Counted from the stretch's first letter, positions 16,235-26,684 are shown. The stretch: 64,000 nt of DNA from Pseudomonas sp. GM18 (GCF_000282195.1 NZ_AKJT01000095.1:31421-95420), one strand, 5' to 3'. Translations and numbers: made by a program. The notes: generated from the letters alone by a model not told the origin.

Positions 16235-18715
16235 ATGCCGCGTATTGCTTGTCCCTTTATTCATCGTGGGTTGCGCCCCTTATTTCGCGTTGCGCTGTGC
16301 GGCCAATTGCTGTGGCCGGTGCTGGCGCTTGCCGATACCCCTTACGATCAAATGGTTCGCGATGCGCGGGCCGGCAACTACACGCCTGCGCTGACGGTGT
16401 TGCGCCAGGTGCCAATAAACCAGGCCACCACCGGCCAGATCAGCGATCACTTGCAGATCGCCAGCTGGGCCGGTCTGGACGCCGAAGTGGTGCAGGTCTA
16501 TGAAACCCAGGGACGTGATCGGACGTTGCCGGTTCAGGCCCTGACCGCCACCGCACGGGCCTATCGCAACCTCAAGCGCTGGGATTCGGCGACCCAGGTG
16601 TACAACAAGGCCCTGGCCCTCGCGCCAGAAAATCCCGACCTGCAATTGGGGCTGGCGATGACCCAGGCCGACGCCGGCAAACCTGACGAGGCCGTCGCTC
16701 GCACCAGAGCGCTGGTGGCGGCGAAACCGGATGATCCTTCCCGCCGCCTGGCCCTGGCCTACGCCTTGACCCGCGCCGGTGCCACCTACGACGCGTTGTT
16801 TGAGTACGACCAGGCCTTCATTCGTGCCGGCAGTAAACCCGAAGTCGCTCGGGAATACGTGATTGCCCTGCAACGCGCCCGTTTGCCGGAACCGGCCTTG
16901 CGCCTGGCGCGTCAGCGGCTGGGGTTGATTGATCCAGTCACGCAGCGCCGTCTCGAAGGTGACTTGGCCGCAGAACGCGTGCGCCTGGCCGAACTGGCCA
17001 CCCGCAGCGAAAAAGAACGTTATGTGATCGCCGATCGGGCCCTGGCTGATTACGACCAGCTACTGGCGACCTGGACGCCGGATCCTCAGGCCCACGATGA
17101 CGTCACCCGCTGGCGAATCGACCGTATGGGCGCCCTCAAGGCCCGTGCGCGCACCGCTGATGTGATCGCCGAATACCAAAAGCTGCTCGCCGAGGGCGTG
17201 AAGATTCCGACCTATGCCCTGCGTTGGGTGGCGTCGTCTTATCTGGACCAGCGTCAGCCGGAACTCGCCATCGATTTGTATCGCCAGGTGCTGGTGGCGC
17301 CGGATGCCGATGTCGGCGACCGCCTGGAGGACAGCACCGCGCTTTATTACGCCTTGCTCGAAAGCGATAAGGCCAATGAAGCGCGTCAGGTCGCCGAAGA
17401 CGTGGCCAAGACCCAGAAACCGCGAATCGAGCTCAAGGGCTTGCCGGTGGGCAATCCCAACGATGAATGGATGGACGCGCAGCAACTTGCCGCCCAGGCC
17501 GGCACCTACGGCGCCGATCTGCCGTCGGGCGAGCAGCGTTTACAGGCGTTGGTGGATCAGGCGCCGGGCAACATCGGCCTGCGTCTGGCCCAGGCCGATC
17601 TGTACCTGGCCCGGGACTGGCCACGACGTGCCGAGAATCAGCTCAAGGAAACCGAGAGCATGGCCCCGCGGGATATCGGGCTGGAAGTCGCTCAGGGCCA
17701 CACCGCCATGGATCTGCAGGAATGGCGGCAGATGGATGCGCTGACCGACGATGTGGTCGCGCGTTTCCCGGATAACCGTCAGGTGCAGCGTTTGCAGCGT
17801 CAGCGTGCGGTCCATGACATGGCCGAGCTGCGAGTGCAGGCCTACGGCGGCAAGAGTTATGGCGGCGGCAACGGCGACGTCGGGGCGGTCAACGGCAGTC
17901 GCGATTTCGGCATCGAAACCACGCTGTACAGCCCGCCCATCGATGAAGACTGGCGCCTGTTCGCCGGTGCCGGCTACGCCACCGGCGACTTCCAGGAAGG
18001 CACCGGCCACCATCGCTTCCAGCGCGTCGGGCTCGAACGTCGGACTCGCGACATGTCACTGGAAGCGGAAGTCTCCAACCATTCCTACGGCTTCGGCGAT
18101 AAACAGGGCGCGCGCCTGGCGATTGCCCGAGACATCGACGATCACTGGCAGTACGGCGGCAGTCTCGAATACCTGTCTGCACAAACGCCGTTGCGAGCGT
18201 TGAACAGCGACATCACGGCCAACGGCGGCAGCGGTTTTATCCGCTGGCGCGCCAATGAAAGCCGTGAGTGGAGACTGGCGGTCAGCCCCTCGCACTTCAG
18301 CGACGGCAACAACCGTGTCGAAGCTGTGCTCACCGGTCGCGAGGGCGTTTACCGCGCGCCGGGGTTGCAAGTCGACCTCGGCCTGGAAGTCGGCAGCAGC
18401 CATAACTCCAAGTCCGACGACGTGCCGTACTTCAACCCCAAAGCCGACTTCAGCGTGCTGCCGACTGTGAACGTCAATCACGTGCTCTACCACCGCTACG
18501 AAACCTCCTGGAGCCAACAGTTCCAGGCCGGTGCGGGCACCTACAGCCAACGCGATCACGGCACTGGCGGCATCGCCCTGTTGGGCTACGGCCAGCGCTA
18601 CAGCTGGAACGACGTGTTCGAGGTGGGCGGCCTGCTGAGCGTGATCAACCGGCCTTTTGACGGCGACCGCGAAACCGATCTGCGCCTGCTCGTCGACCTT
18701 ACTTACCGCTTCTAG
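16235..18715 (+). CDS. pgaA: PNAG outer-membrane export porin PgaA
   Basis: The 826-residue product (E. coli PgaA is about 807) has a signal peptide (cleavage near ALA-DTP, residue 34), an N-terminal superhelix of TPR repeats (about 38-520) and a C-terminal beta-barrel of about 300 residues ending in ...DLTYRF with the terminal aromatic. It exports poly-beta-1,6-N-acetylglucosamine through the outer membrane. AAGGA precedes the ATG. First gene of the pgaABCD operon. Confidence 0.92.
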   Translation: MPRIACPFIHRGLRPLFRVALCGQLLWPVLALADTPYDQMVRDARAGNYTPALTVLRQVPINQATTGQISDHLQIASWAGLDAEVVQVYETQGRDRTLPVQALTATARAYRNLKRWDSATQVYNKALALAPENPDLQLGLAMTQADAGKPDEAVARTRALVAAKPDDPSRRLALAYALTRAGATYDALFEYDQAFIRAGSKPEVAREYVIALQRARLPEPALRLARQRLGLIDPVTQRRLEGDLAAERVRLAELATRSEKERYVIADRALADYDQLLATWTPDPQAHDDVTRWRIDRMGALKARARTADVIAEYQKLLAEGVKIPTYALRWVASSYLDQRQPELAIDLYRQVLVAPDADVGDRLEDSTALYYALLESDKANEARQVAEDVAKTQKPRIELKGLPVGNPNDEWMDAQQLAAQAGTYGADLPSGEQRLQALVDQAPGNIGLRLAQADLYLARDWPRRAENQLKETESMAPRDIGLEVAQGHTAMDLQEWRQMDALTDDVVARFPDNRQVQRLQRQRAVHDMAELRVQAYGGKSYGGGNGDVGAVNGSRDFGIETTLYSPPIDEDWRLFAGAGYATGDFQEGTGHHRFQRVGLERRTRDMSLEAEVSNHSYGFGDKQGARLAIARDIDDHWQYGGSLEYLSAQTPLRALNSDITANGGSGFIRWRANESREWRLAVSPSHFSDGNNRVEAVLTGREGVYRAPGLQVDLGLEVGSSHNSKSDDVPYFNPKADFSVLPTVNVNHVLYHRYETSWSQQFQAGAGTYSQRDHGTGGIALLGYGQRYSWNDVFEVGGLLSVINRPFDGDRETDLRLLVDLTYRF

Positions 18716-18727
18716 AAGAGTTTGAAG

Positions 18728-20725
18728 ATGCCTTTTATTTCGCGTTTCATCCTCCTGCTGGGAGTGCTGTTGATCAGCGCCTGTGCCCAGCAAGCCCCAG
18801 CCTTCGCGCCGCCGTCCGAACGCCCGATGCCGGCCAATGAAAAGCCTTGGCCGAAAAACCATGTGCTGGGGATCGCGTACCACGACGTCGAAGACCGCGA
18901 CCCCGATCAGGCAGTGGTGGCCGTGCGCACCGAGCGCCTGATCGAGCAACTGGCGTGGCTGCGGGAGAACAACTACACACCCGTTACCATCGACCAGATC
19001 ATGGCCGCTCGCAACGGCGGCCCCGAGCTGCCGCCACGGGCGATCGTGCTGAGTTTCGACGACGGCTATTCGAGCTTCTACACCCGCGTGTTACCAGTGC
19101 TGCGCGCCTATAACTGGCACGCCTTGCTGGCGCCGGTCGGGGTGTGGATCGACACGCCGCTGAACCAGCCAGTGGATTTCGCCGGTACACCGCGCAAGCG
19201 TTCGGAGTTTCTGACCTGGGAGCAGATCCGCGAGATTTCCCGGTCCGGCCTGGTGGAAATCGCCGCCCACACCGACGCCAGCCACAAAGGCGTGTTGGCC
19301 AACCCGCAAGGCAACCTGCAGCCGGCGGCCGCGACCCGGCGCTATGACGCCGCCACCGGTCGCTATGAAACCGAAGCCCAATTCCAGGCCCGGATGCGCG
19401 CCGACGTAGCGGCCATCTCGGAGAAGATCCGCAAGGTCACCGGCTACAAACCGCGTGTTTGGGTGTGGCCGTACGGCGTGGCGGATGGCACCTCGTTGCA
19501 AGTGATCAACGACCAGGGTTATCAGATGGCCCTGACCCTGGACGACGGCCTCGATGCCCTCGACAACCTGATGAGCAGCCCACGCTTTTTGGTGGCTTCG
19601 GACCCGGATGGCGAACACTACGCCAACAGCATCGTCTCGGTGCAGGCCGAATCGCCAATGCGCGTGGTGCATGTGGACCTGGATAACGTCTACGACCCGG
19701 ACCCGGCCCAACAGGAAATCAACCTCGGCAAACTGATCCAGCGCATGGCCGATATGGGCGCCAACACGGTGTTCCTGCAAGCCTTCGCCGACCCTGCGGG
19801 CGATGGCCTGGTGCACTCGCTGTACTTCCCCAACCGCCACCTGCCGATGCGCGCCGATATCTTCGATCGCGTGGCCTGGCAGTTGCGTACCCGGGCCCAT
19901 GTGAAAGTCTTCGCGTGGATGCCGGTGCTGAGTTTTGCCCTGGATTCGAAGCTGCCGCGAGTCACTCGCTGGGACCCGAAAACCGGCACCACGTCGATCG
20001 ATCCGGACCAGTACAAGCGCTTGTCGCCGTTTGATCCGAACGTGCGGCGCATCATTGGTGAAATCTACGAAGACGTGGCACGCCTGACCTCGGTCGACGG
20101 CATCCTCTATCACGATGACGCGGTGCTGTCGGACTTCGAAGACGCCGGTCCCGAAGCCCTGAAAGTCTATGCCGCCAACGGTCTGCCCGGTTCGATTGCC
20201 GCCCTGCGCGACGATCCGGCCACCCTGCAACGCTGGACGCGGTTCAAGAGCCGCTACCTGATCGATTTCACTCACGAATTGACCGCCAAGGTCCGCGCCA
20301 TTCGCGGCCCGCAGGTGCGTACGGCGCGCAATATTTTCGCCGAGCCGATGCTCAACCCCGAGAGCGAAGCCTGGTTTGCGCAGAACCTCGACGACTTCCT
20401 GGGCGCCTACGACTGGACGGCACCGATGGCCATGCCACTGATGGAAAAACAGAGTCGCCAGCAATCCGGCCCCTGGCTCGAAGCACTGGTGGCGACGGTC
20501 AAATCGCGCCCCGGCGCACTCGACCGCACGGTGTTCGAATTGCAGGCCCGCGACTGGACGAAAAACACCGGTGCCGACATCGACGGCGCGCAGTTGGCCG
20601 ACTGGATGGGCCGCCTCAAGCGTCAGGGCGCCACCAGTTTTGGCTACTACCCGGACAACTTCCTCGAGAACCAGCCGGACCTGAAAAACGTGCGGCCGGC
20701 GCTCTCCAACAAGTGGAATCCATAA
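18728..20725 (+). CDS. pgaB: PNAG N-deacetylase PgaB (lipoprotein)
   Basis: The 665-residue lipoprotein (lipobox ISAC, Cys19) has a CE4 polysaccharide deacetylase domain with the metal and catalytic residues in place: YHDV (52-53), FDDG (Asp111, Asp112) and the H-x4-H pair His181 and His186, close to the numbering of E. coli PgaB. The C-terminal half (from about 310) is the glycoside-hydrolase-like domain. It partially deacetylates PNAG in the periplasm for export. I chose the ATG at 18728; a TTG two codons earlier is possible. Confidence 0.93.
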   Translation: MPFISRFILLLGVLLISACAQQAPAFAPPSERPMPANEKPWPKNHVLGIAYHDVEDRDPDQAVVAVRTERLIEQLAWLRENNYTPVTIDQIMAARNGGPELPPRAIVLSFDDGYSSFYTRVLPVLRAYNWHALLAPVGVWIDTPLNQPVDFAGTPRKRSEFLTWEQIREISRSGLVEIAAHTDASHKGVLANPQGNLQPAAATRRYDAATGRYETEAQFQARMRADVAAISEKIRKVTGYKPRVWVWPYGVADGTSLQVINDQGYQMALTLDDGLDALDNLMSSPRFLVASDPDGEHYANSIVSVQAESPMRVVHVDLDNVYDPDPAQQEINLGKLIQRMADMGANTVFLQAFADPAGDGLVHSLYFPNRHLPMRADIFDRVAWQLRTRAHVKVFAWMPVLSFALDSKLPRVTRWDPKTGTTSIDPDQYKRLSPFDPNVRRIIGEIYEDVARLTSVDGILYHDDAVLSDFEDAGPEALKVYAANGLPGSIAALRDDPATLQRWTRFKSRYLIDFTHELTAKVRAIRGPQVRTARNIFAEPMLNPESEAWFAQNLDDFLGAYDWTAPMAMPLMEKQSRQQSGPWLEALVATVKSRPGALDRTVFELQARDWTKNTGADIDGAQLADWMGRLKRQGATSFGYYPDNFLENQPDLKNVRPALSNKWNP

Positions 20726-20726
20726 C

Positions 20727-22082
20727 ATGCTGGACAGACTTCTGGCCCTGCTGGTTCTGGCGATCGTCCTGGGGGTTCCCCTCGGGCTGATCTTTCTGGT
20801 CACCGGGCAATTCCTGATGGACTTCGTGTTCTTCTACCCACTGTTCATGTCGGGGCTGTGGATCGCCGGCGGCCTGTATTTCTGGCTGCACTGGGAGCGG
20901 CACTGGCCGTGGCAGGACGACACCTTGCCGCCACCACTGGCCGGCGAACCGCTGATTTCGATCCTGATCCCTTGCTACAACGAAGGTGATAACGCCGCCG
21001 ATACCATTCATGCAGCGCTGGCCCAGCATTACCCGAACATCGAAGTGATCGCGATCAACGACGGCTCCAAGGACAACACCGCCGCGGTGCTTGACGCACT
21101 GGCGGCGCAGGATCCGCGTTTGCGGGTGCTGCACCTGGCGGAAAACCAGGGCAAAGCCGTTGCCCTGCGCATGGGCGCCATCGCGGCACGCAGCGAGTAT
21201 CTGGTGTGCATCGACGGCGATGCGCTGCTGGCGCCGAACACCGCGGCCTATCTGGTGGCGCCGATGCTCGACAACGCGCGACTGGGCGCCGTGACCGGCA
21301 ACCCGCGAATCCGCACCCGTTCGACCCTGATCGGCCGGGTACAGGTCGGCGAGTTCTCCTCGATCATCGGCCTGATCAAGCGCACCCAGCGGGTGTTCGG
21401 GCGGATCTTCACCGTCTCCGGGGTGATCGTCGCCTTCCGTCGTACAGCCCTGAACCGGGTCGGCTACTGGAGCCCGGACATGATCACCGAAGACATCGAC
21501 ATCAGTTGGAAGCTGCAACTGGATCACTGGAGCATTTTCTACGAGCCCCGCGCGCTGTGCTGGATCCTCATGCCGGAAACCCTCGGCGGCCTGTGGAAAC
21601 AGCGCTTGCGCTGGGCCCAGGGCGGTGCCGAGGTGTTGTTCAAGAACATCCGTGGCATCTGGCAATACCGCCATCGTTACCTCTGGCCGCTGCTGTTTGA
21701 ATACTGCCTGTCCACCGGTTGGGCCTTCACCTTCCTGTTGTCGGTGATCTTCTGGGGTATCGGCAACTTCGTCGAAATGCCGCCAGCCATTGCCGTCCAT
21801 CACCTGATGCCACCGGCCTTTACCGGGCTGCTGTTGGCGATGGTCTGCCTGGTGCAATTCGCGGTCAGCATCATGATCGATCGCCGTTACGAAAAAGGGC
21901 TCGGCAGGACCATGTTCTGGGTGGTCTGGTACCCGCTGGTGTTCTGGTTCATCAGCCTGCTCACCACCCTGGTCAGCTTCCCCAAAGTGCTCTTTGGGCA
22001 ACATCAGAAGCGCGCGCGCTGGGTCAGTCCAGACCGGGGCATCAAGCCGCTGGATGACGATGAAGAGGAGGTCATCAAATGA
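20727..22082 (+). CDS. pgaC: PNAG synthase glycosyltransferase PgaC
   Basis: A 451-residue GT2 enzyme with two N-terminal membrane helices (about 5-30, 35-55), the catalytic domain with NDGS (111-114), DGD (163-165), TED (254-256) and QRLRW (292-296), then three C-terminal membrane helices. It polymerises UDP-GlcNAc into poly-beta-1,6-GlcNAc together with PgaD, in other species under c-di-GMP control. It starts one base after pgaB. Confidence 0.95.
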   Translation: MLDRLLALLVLAIVLGVPLGLIFLVTGQFLMDFVFFYPLFMSGLWIAGGLYFWLHWERHWPWQDDTLPPPLAGEPLISILIPCYNEGDNAADTIHAALAQHYPNIEVIAINDGSKDNTAAVLDALAAQDPRLRVLHLAENQGKAVALRMGAIAARSEYLVCIDGDALLAPNTAAYLVAPMLDNARLGAVTGNPRIRTRSTLIGRVQVGEFSSIIGLIKRTQRVFGRIFTVSGVIVAFRRTALNRVGYWSPDMITEDIDISWKLQLDHWSIFYEPRALCWILMPETLGGLWKQRLRWAQGGAEVLFKNIRGIWQYRHRYLWPLLFEYCLSTGWAFTFLLSVIFWGIGNFVEMPPAIAVHHLMPPAFTGLLLAMVCLVQFAVSIMIDRRYEKGLGRTMFWVVWYPLVFWFISLLTTLVSFPKVLFGQHQKRARWVSPDRGIKPLDDDEEEVIK

Positions 22083-22606
22083 AAATCATCAGAACCCGGC
22101 AGCGGCCCTTTCTGGTCGTTCTCGATGTTTTCTTCACCGTGCTGGCCTGGATCGGGCTGCTGTATTTACTGGCACGGGGTTTGTGGCCGTTAATCGATAC
22201 CCATAACGGCCCGCGCATCGATGCGTCGCTTTTCGACGCCCTCGGCACGTTGCAGATTTACCTGTGGGTGGCGCTGTTCAACGCGGTGATCCTGATTGGC
22301 TGGGCGCGTTATCAACAGCGCAAAAGCAAAAGCTTCGCCCAGCGCCGTTTGCCGGCGCCGGTGGTGGACGATCAGGGGCTGAGCAAAAGCTTCAAGCTGA
22401 CCGGCGACCGGCTGGCGAAACTGCGCACCCCGGGCTCGATGACCATTCACAACGATCAGGAAGGCGATGTCAGTCATGTTGTTACGCACTTCACCCCGGT
22501 CGACCCGTCCCAACTGCCGCCGCCTTTGGCGCCATTGGAGCATCCGCTGGTGATCCGCCTGCCGGCCGAAGATGACGACAACCGCGAGCCGATGAGCCAC
22601 ATCTGA
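22079..22606 (+). CDS. pgaD: PNAG synthase accessory subunit PgaD
   Basis: A 175-residue protein with two membrane helices (about residues 15-38 and 58-80) and a cytoplasmic tail, overlapping pgaC by 4 bp. PgaD forms the c-di-GMP-responsive complex with PgaC. The tail is longer than in E. coli PgaD (about 137 residues). The call rests mainly on position and topology. Confidence 0.88.
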   Translation: MKIIRTRQRPFLVVLDVFFTVLAWIGLLYLLARGLWPLIDTHNGPRIDASLFDALGTLQIYLWVALFNAVILIGWARYQQRKSKSFAQRRLPAPVVDDQGLSKSFKLTGDRLAKLRTPGSMTIHNDQEGDVSHVVTHFTPVDPSQLPPPLAPLEHPLVIRLPAEDDDNREPMSHI

Positions 22607-22629
22607 GCCTGACGCGTTGCAGACGTGCG

Positions 22630-24159
22630 TCAGGCAAAATCCCGAACCAGGCGCCACGCTTCGTCCACCGACAGCGGTTGTTTCATCCGTTCGGCGAGCA
22701 TCGCCATGGCCCGCTCCTGATCGCAGGCAACGGCCGCTGCCACCACGCCGTTTTTGGCAAACAGGCCAATGAACGGTGGATGCTCTGGGTCGCCTTTGAA
22801 TTCAACCTCGTCCCAGGCCTCGGCGTGTCCGAGGTAGTCGTAGTTTTTACCGAAGTGCCAGGTCCAGAAATACGGCACGTCGAGGTAGCGTTCGTCGCCG
22901 CCGAGCATATTCGCCGCTGCAATCCGCGCCTGTTGCTGGGCCAGGCGCCAGTGCTCGATCCGTTGGGGCTGGCCGTTGAGCGGGAAGGTCGCGATATCGC
23001 CGACGGCCCAGAGCCCGTCGGTCACGCGCATTCCGCCGTCGACCTTCAATGACAGATCTTTTTCCTTCGGCAGATCGGTAAACGGGGTGGTTGCCGGGGT
23101 GACGCCAATGCCGACCAGCACCAGATCCGCCGGCAAGCGCTGACCGTTGTCCAGCAGCACCGCTTCGACTTTGCCTGTGCCTTCGATCTTCGCCGCTTCG
23201 CCATCGGTATGAAACACCACGCCATTGGCCTCGTGCAGGGCACGAATCGCCTTGCCGACGGCCTCGCCGAATTGCGCCTCGAAAGGGATGGCATGGCGGG
23301 CCAGGACGGTGACGTCCAGACCGTACTGACGCAGGGATGAAGCGGATTCCAGACCAATGAAGCTGCCGCCGACAATCACTGCCCGTTGACCGGGTTTTGC
23401 AATCTGCAGAATCTGCTGCGCCTGCGCCTTCGAGCGCAGCACGAATACCTGCGGCAGATCGGCACCGGGCAGCGACAGAGACTTGGGTATGCCGCCGGTG
23501 GCGATCACGGCGGCGTCATAGCTCAGCGATTGGCCATCGGCCAGGTGCAGGGTCCGGTTCGCTGTATCCAGGCCCAACACATCGCTGTTTATCCGTTCAA
23601 TGCGCTGTTCACGATAAAAATCTTCATCCCGTAGCGGCGGAACTTCGTCCGGTGGCATTTCCCCGGCAATCACGAATTTGCTCAATACCGTACGGTCGTA
23701 TCCGGCCTCGGGTTCACGGTCGATCAGCAGCACCCGGCCGCCGAAGCCTTTCTCCCGCAGCGCCGCCGCACAGGCTGTACCCGCTGCACCGGCACCGATG
23801 ATTACAAAGGTTCGCTTATCGTCCGCTGGCGGAGTGCTGGGGCCGGGCATCGGCTGGTCGTCGACCCAGACCTCATCGTCGCGCAACTCCAACGGGTAGC
23901 GCCGCAGACTGTCCAGGGACGGTGGCTCGCACAGCGCGCCGTCTTCGAGCCGGTAAGCCGCCTTGTGCCACGGGCAGATCAGCCGTCCCTCACACAGCGC
24001 CCCTTTGGCCAAGGGGGCCCCGGCGTGGGGACATCTGCCCTGATAGGCGCGCAATTGATCGCCGACCCGCAGCAAGACGATTTTCATCTTGTCGATCCGG
24101 ACCTCAAGGCCACGGTCGAGGGGCACATCGGCGAAACGGGCGACTCGGTGCAGTGCCAT
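22630..24159 (-). CDS. Rieske/FAD-dependent oxidoreductase (AIFL-like)
   Basis: The 509-residue protein fuses an N-terminal Rieske domain (C43-P-H45 and C62-P-W-H65, ligands of a [2Fe-2S] cluster) to a pyridine nucleotide-disulfide oxidoreductase domain with an FAD motif GAGAAG (122-127) and an NAD(P) motif GGSFIGLES (about 270). This resembles AIF-like or ferredoxin-reductase-type enzymes. The electron acceptor is unknown. It is monocistronic and convergent with pgaD. Confidence 0.87.
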   Translation of the reverse strand: MALHRVARFADVPLDRGLEVRIDKMKIVLLRVGDQLRAYQGRCPHAGAPLAKGALCEGRLICPWHKAAYRLEDGALCEPPSLDSLRRYPLELRDDEVWVDDQPMPGPSTPPADDKRTFVIIGAGAAGTACAAALREKGFGGRVLLIDREPEAGYDRTVLSKFVIAGEMPPDEVPPLRDEDFYREQRIERINSDVLGLDTANRTLHLADGQSLSYDAAVIATGGIPKSLSLPGADLPQVFVLRSKAQAQQILQIAKPGQRAVIVGGSFIGLESASSLRQYGLDVTVLARHAIPFEAQFGEAVGKAIRALHEANGVVFHTDGEAAKIEGTGKVEAVLLDNGQRLPADLVLVGIGVTPATTPFTDLPKEKDLSLKVDGGMRVTDGLWAVGDIATFPLNGQPQRIEHWRLAQQQARIAAANMLGGDERYLDVPYFWTWHFGKNYDYLGHAEAWDEVEFKGDPEHPPFIGLFAKNGVVAAAVACDQERAMAMLAERMKQPLSVDEAWRLVRDFA

Positions 24160-24299
24160 GATCGATCTCCAGGCAGGTGTTTCACTTAGGAGTTTGGCGC
24201 TTATTCCCAGGTTCAGCCAATTCCCACTGCCACCGCACGAACGGTCCGGCTATAGTTTGCGTGCCGACGACGGCCCCACCCCGCACAAGGTGCTCCGGT

Positions 24300-24860
24300 A
24301 TGACCCGATTGACCTCTTTGAACCCTTGGCTGGCGGCCGTTGCAGTCGCCCTTTGCGTGCAGTTGCCGGCGCAGGCCCAGGAGCGTTTCACCCTCAGCAT
24401 TCCCGGCGTTTCGGACAATCGGCTGTTCACGTCGGCGGAGGCCAGCGATGCCAGCGGTTGCGGCGGCAAGAACCAGTCCCCGGCCCTGAGCTGGAATGCC
24501 GGCCCCCAGGGCACCCTCAGCTACGCCATCGTCATGCACGACCCGGACGGTCAGAAAGGCCTGGGAGTCGATCACTGGATTCGTTACGGCATCAAGGCCA
24601 CGACGCGGCAGATCCCGGCCGGTGTCGGCACTAAATCCACCCTCGAAGGCGTGGGTGGCACCAACATCAAAGGCACCACTACCTACATCGGCCCGTGCCC
24701 GCCCATCGGTGACAGCTCCCATCACTACATCATCCAGATCTACGCCCTCGACCTGGCGCCAGAAGCCTTGCCTGCCGGCCTGACCCGCGCGCAGTTGCTG
24801 GAACAGATGAAAGGCCATGTGCTGAAAAACAGCAGCGTGGTGCGGCGTTATCACCGCTGA
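24300..24860 (+). CDS. YbhB/YbcL-family (PEBP-like) periplasmic protein
   Basis: The 186-residue protein has a signal peptide (cleavage after AQA, about residue 27) and the PEBP fold motifs NQSPALSW, VMHDPDG, HWIRYGI, YIGPCPP and HHYIIQIYALD. AAGGTG lies before the ATG at 24300; an upstream in-frame start at 24177 gives an implausible leader. The role of bacterial PEBP proteins is not settled. Confidence 0.87.
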   Translation: MTRLTSLNPWLAAVAVALCVQLPAQAQERFTLSIPGVSDNRLFTSAEASDASGCGGKNQSPALSWNAGPQGTLSYAIVMHDPDGQKGLGVDHWIRYGIKATTRQIPAGVGTKSTLEGVGGTNIKGTTTYIGPCPPIGDSSHHYIIQIYALDLAPEALPAGLTRAQLLEQMKGHVLKNSSVVRRYHR

Positions 24861-24884
24861 AGATTTTTCACTTCGGCTTAACCC

Positions 24885-24908
24885 GAACCCGGCGGGCTGT
24901 CCGTCTCA
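24885..24908 (+). promoter_or_regulatory. Candidate ECF-type promoter of the vWA-sigma operon
   Basis: GAACC (24885-24889) and CGTCT (24902-24906) resemble -35 and -10 boxes of ECF sigma factors, though the gap is short. It lies 42 bp before a three-gene operon that encodes an ECF factor, so autoregulation is plausible. Confidence 0.3.
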
Positions 24909-24947
24909 GAGGATGAATGAGTCATTTTCCTCCTGAGGTCAGCCCCC

Positions 24948-26684
24948 ATGTCCCTCCCTCTGCATTTCCTCCGCCCGGCCGCCCAGGGTTTCGCCGCAGG
25001 GTTACTGCTGGCCATTGCCGGTTGCGGCGGATCATCCACGCCACCCTCTGAGACGGACAGCCCGGCAGTAGTTGCGCCTCCGGCTCAAAATGCGCCGAAA
25101 ACCGAAGCATTGGTGCGTAGTGAGACGGTCATGGCGGGCACCGCGATGGCCAAGCGCAGCGCACGACCAGGCCCGTTAGTCGCTTTCGCGCCAGTGCCCG
25201 CCGGTGAGGCTTATCCACAGGGCTATCAGGATGAACAGCGCGAGCAATATCAGGCGCTGGCCGATAACCCGATTCACAGCGTGGCCGAGGCGCCGCTCTC
25301 GACTTTCAGCGCCGACGTCGATACCGGCGCGTACGCCAATGTCCGCCGCTTGCTCAATCAGGGCCGTTTGCCTCCCGAAGGGGCGGTGCAGCTGGAAGAA
25401 ATGGTCAATTACTTCCCCTACGATTACGCGTTGCCCACCGATGGCTCGCCGTTCGGCGTGACCACCGAACTGGCGCCGTCGCCCTGGAACCCGCATACCC
25501 GATTGCTGCGTATCGGCATCAAGGCGTCTGATCGCGCAGTGACGGAACTGGCCCCGGCGAACCTGGTGTTTCTGGTGGACGTGTCCGGCTCCATGGACCG
25601 TCGCGAAGGCCTGCCCCTGGTTAAAAGCACCCTGAAATTGCTGGTCGATCAACTGCGCGAGCAAGACCGGGTTTCGCTGGTGGTGTACGCCGGAGAATCC
25701 CTCGTGGTGCTGGAGCCGACTTCCGGACGGGAAAAAGCGAAAATTCGTACCGCCATCGATCAATTGACTGCGGGCGGCTCGACCGCTGGCGCGTCGGGTA
25801 TCGAACTGGCTTACCAGATGGCGCAACAGGCGTTTATCCCCAAAGGCATCAACCGCATCCTGCTGGCCACCGACGGTGACTTCAACGTCGGCATCAGCGA
25901 CTTCGACAGCCTCAAGCAAATGGCTGTGGATAAACGCAAGACTGGCGTGTCCCTGACCACCCTGGGTTTTGGTGTGGATAACTACAATGAACACCTGATG
26001 GAACAACTGGCCGACGCCGGCGATGGCAACTACGCCTACATCGACAACCTGCGCGAGGCGCGCAAAGTGCTGGTGGATCAACTCGGCTCGACCTTGGCGG
26101 TAGTGGCGAAGAACGTGAAGCTGCAGGTGGAGTTCAACCCGGCTCAGGTCAGCGAATATCGGCTGTTGGGTTATGAGAACCGCGCCTTGAAGCGTGAGGA
26201 CTTCAGCAACGACAAAGTCGACGCCGGAGAAGTCGGCGCAGGGCATACGGTGACGGCGTTGTACGAAATTGTGCCCAAGGGCGAGAAGGGCTGGCTGGAA
26301 CCGTTGCGCTACGGCAAACCTGGGGCCGATGTTTCCGCTAAAAACGGGGAAATGGCGATGCTGCGGGTGCGATATCAGTCGCCGGAAGGTGGGAACAGTC
26401 GCTTGATCGAGCGGCCAATACTGAAGGGTGAGACCGGCAAACTCTCGGCCGCCAGCGATGATCTGCGCTTTGCCGCCGCCGTCGCCGCGTTTTCCCAGCA
26501 GCTCAAGGACGGACGTTACACCGGTGATTTCAGCCTGAAAGACACAGAAGCCCTGGCCCGCGGCGCACGGGGTGACGATCAGTTCGGCCTGCGCGGTGAG
26601 TTCGTGCAATTGGTGGAGTTGGCGCAGAGCCTGCGAGCCTCGACCGCCTCGAATCAGCAGCCCAATGACAACCGGATAGAGTGA
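24948..26684 (+). CDS. von Willebrand factor A-domain lipoprotein (YfbK-like)
   Basis: The 578-residue lipoprotein (Cys26 in AIAGC) has a low-complexity linker, an N-terminal vWA-associated domain (about 95-185), a vWA domain with an intact MIDAS motif D211-V-S213-G-S215 and a C-terminal DUF3520-like region (about 380-560). It is probably anchored to the periplasmic side of a membrane and binds a partner through the metal site. Its 3' end touches the sigma-factor gene, and the pair recurs in many bacteria as a signalling unit of unknown stimulus. Confidence 0.85.
   Translation: MSLPLHFLRPAAQGFAAGLLLAIAGCGGSSTPPSETDSPAVVAPPAQNAPKTEALVRSETVMAGTAMAKRSARPGPLVAFAPVPAGEAYPQGYQDEQREQYQALADNPIHSVAEAPLSTFSADVDTGAYANVRRLLNQGRLPPEGAVQLEEMVNYFPYDYALPTDGSPFGVTTELAPSPWNPHTRLLRIGIKASDRAVTELAPANLVFLVDVSGSMDRREGLPLVKSTLKLLVDQLREQDRVSLVVYAGESLVVLEPTSGREKAKIRTAIDQLTAGGSTAGASGIELAYQMAQQAFIPKGINRILLATDGDFNVGISDFDSLKQMAVDKRKTGVSLTTLGFGVDNYNEHLMEQLADAGDGNYAYIDNLREARKVLVDQLGSTLAVVAKNVKLQVEFNPAQVSEYRLLGYENRALKREDFSNDKVDAGEVGAGHTVTALYEIVPKGEKGWLEPLRYGKPGADVSAKNGEMAMLRVRYQSPEGGNSRLIERPILKGETGKLSAASDDLRFAAAVAAFSQQLKDGRYTGDFSLKDTEALARGARGDDQFGLRGEFVQLVELAQSLRASTASNQQPNDNRIE

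Noticed and set aside
19091..20803. A 570-codon open frame antisense to pgaB
   Set aside because: Codon-bias shadow of pgaB; no ribosome site or domain.
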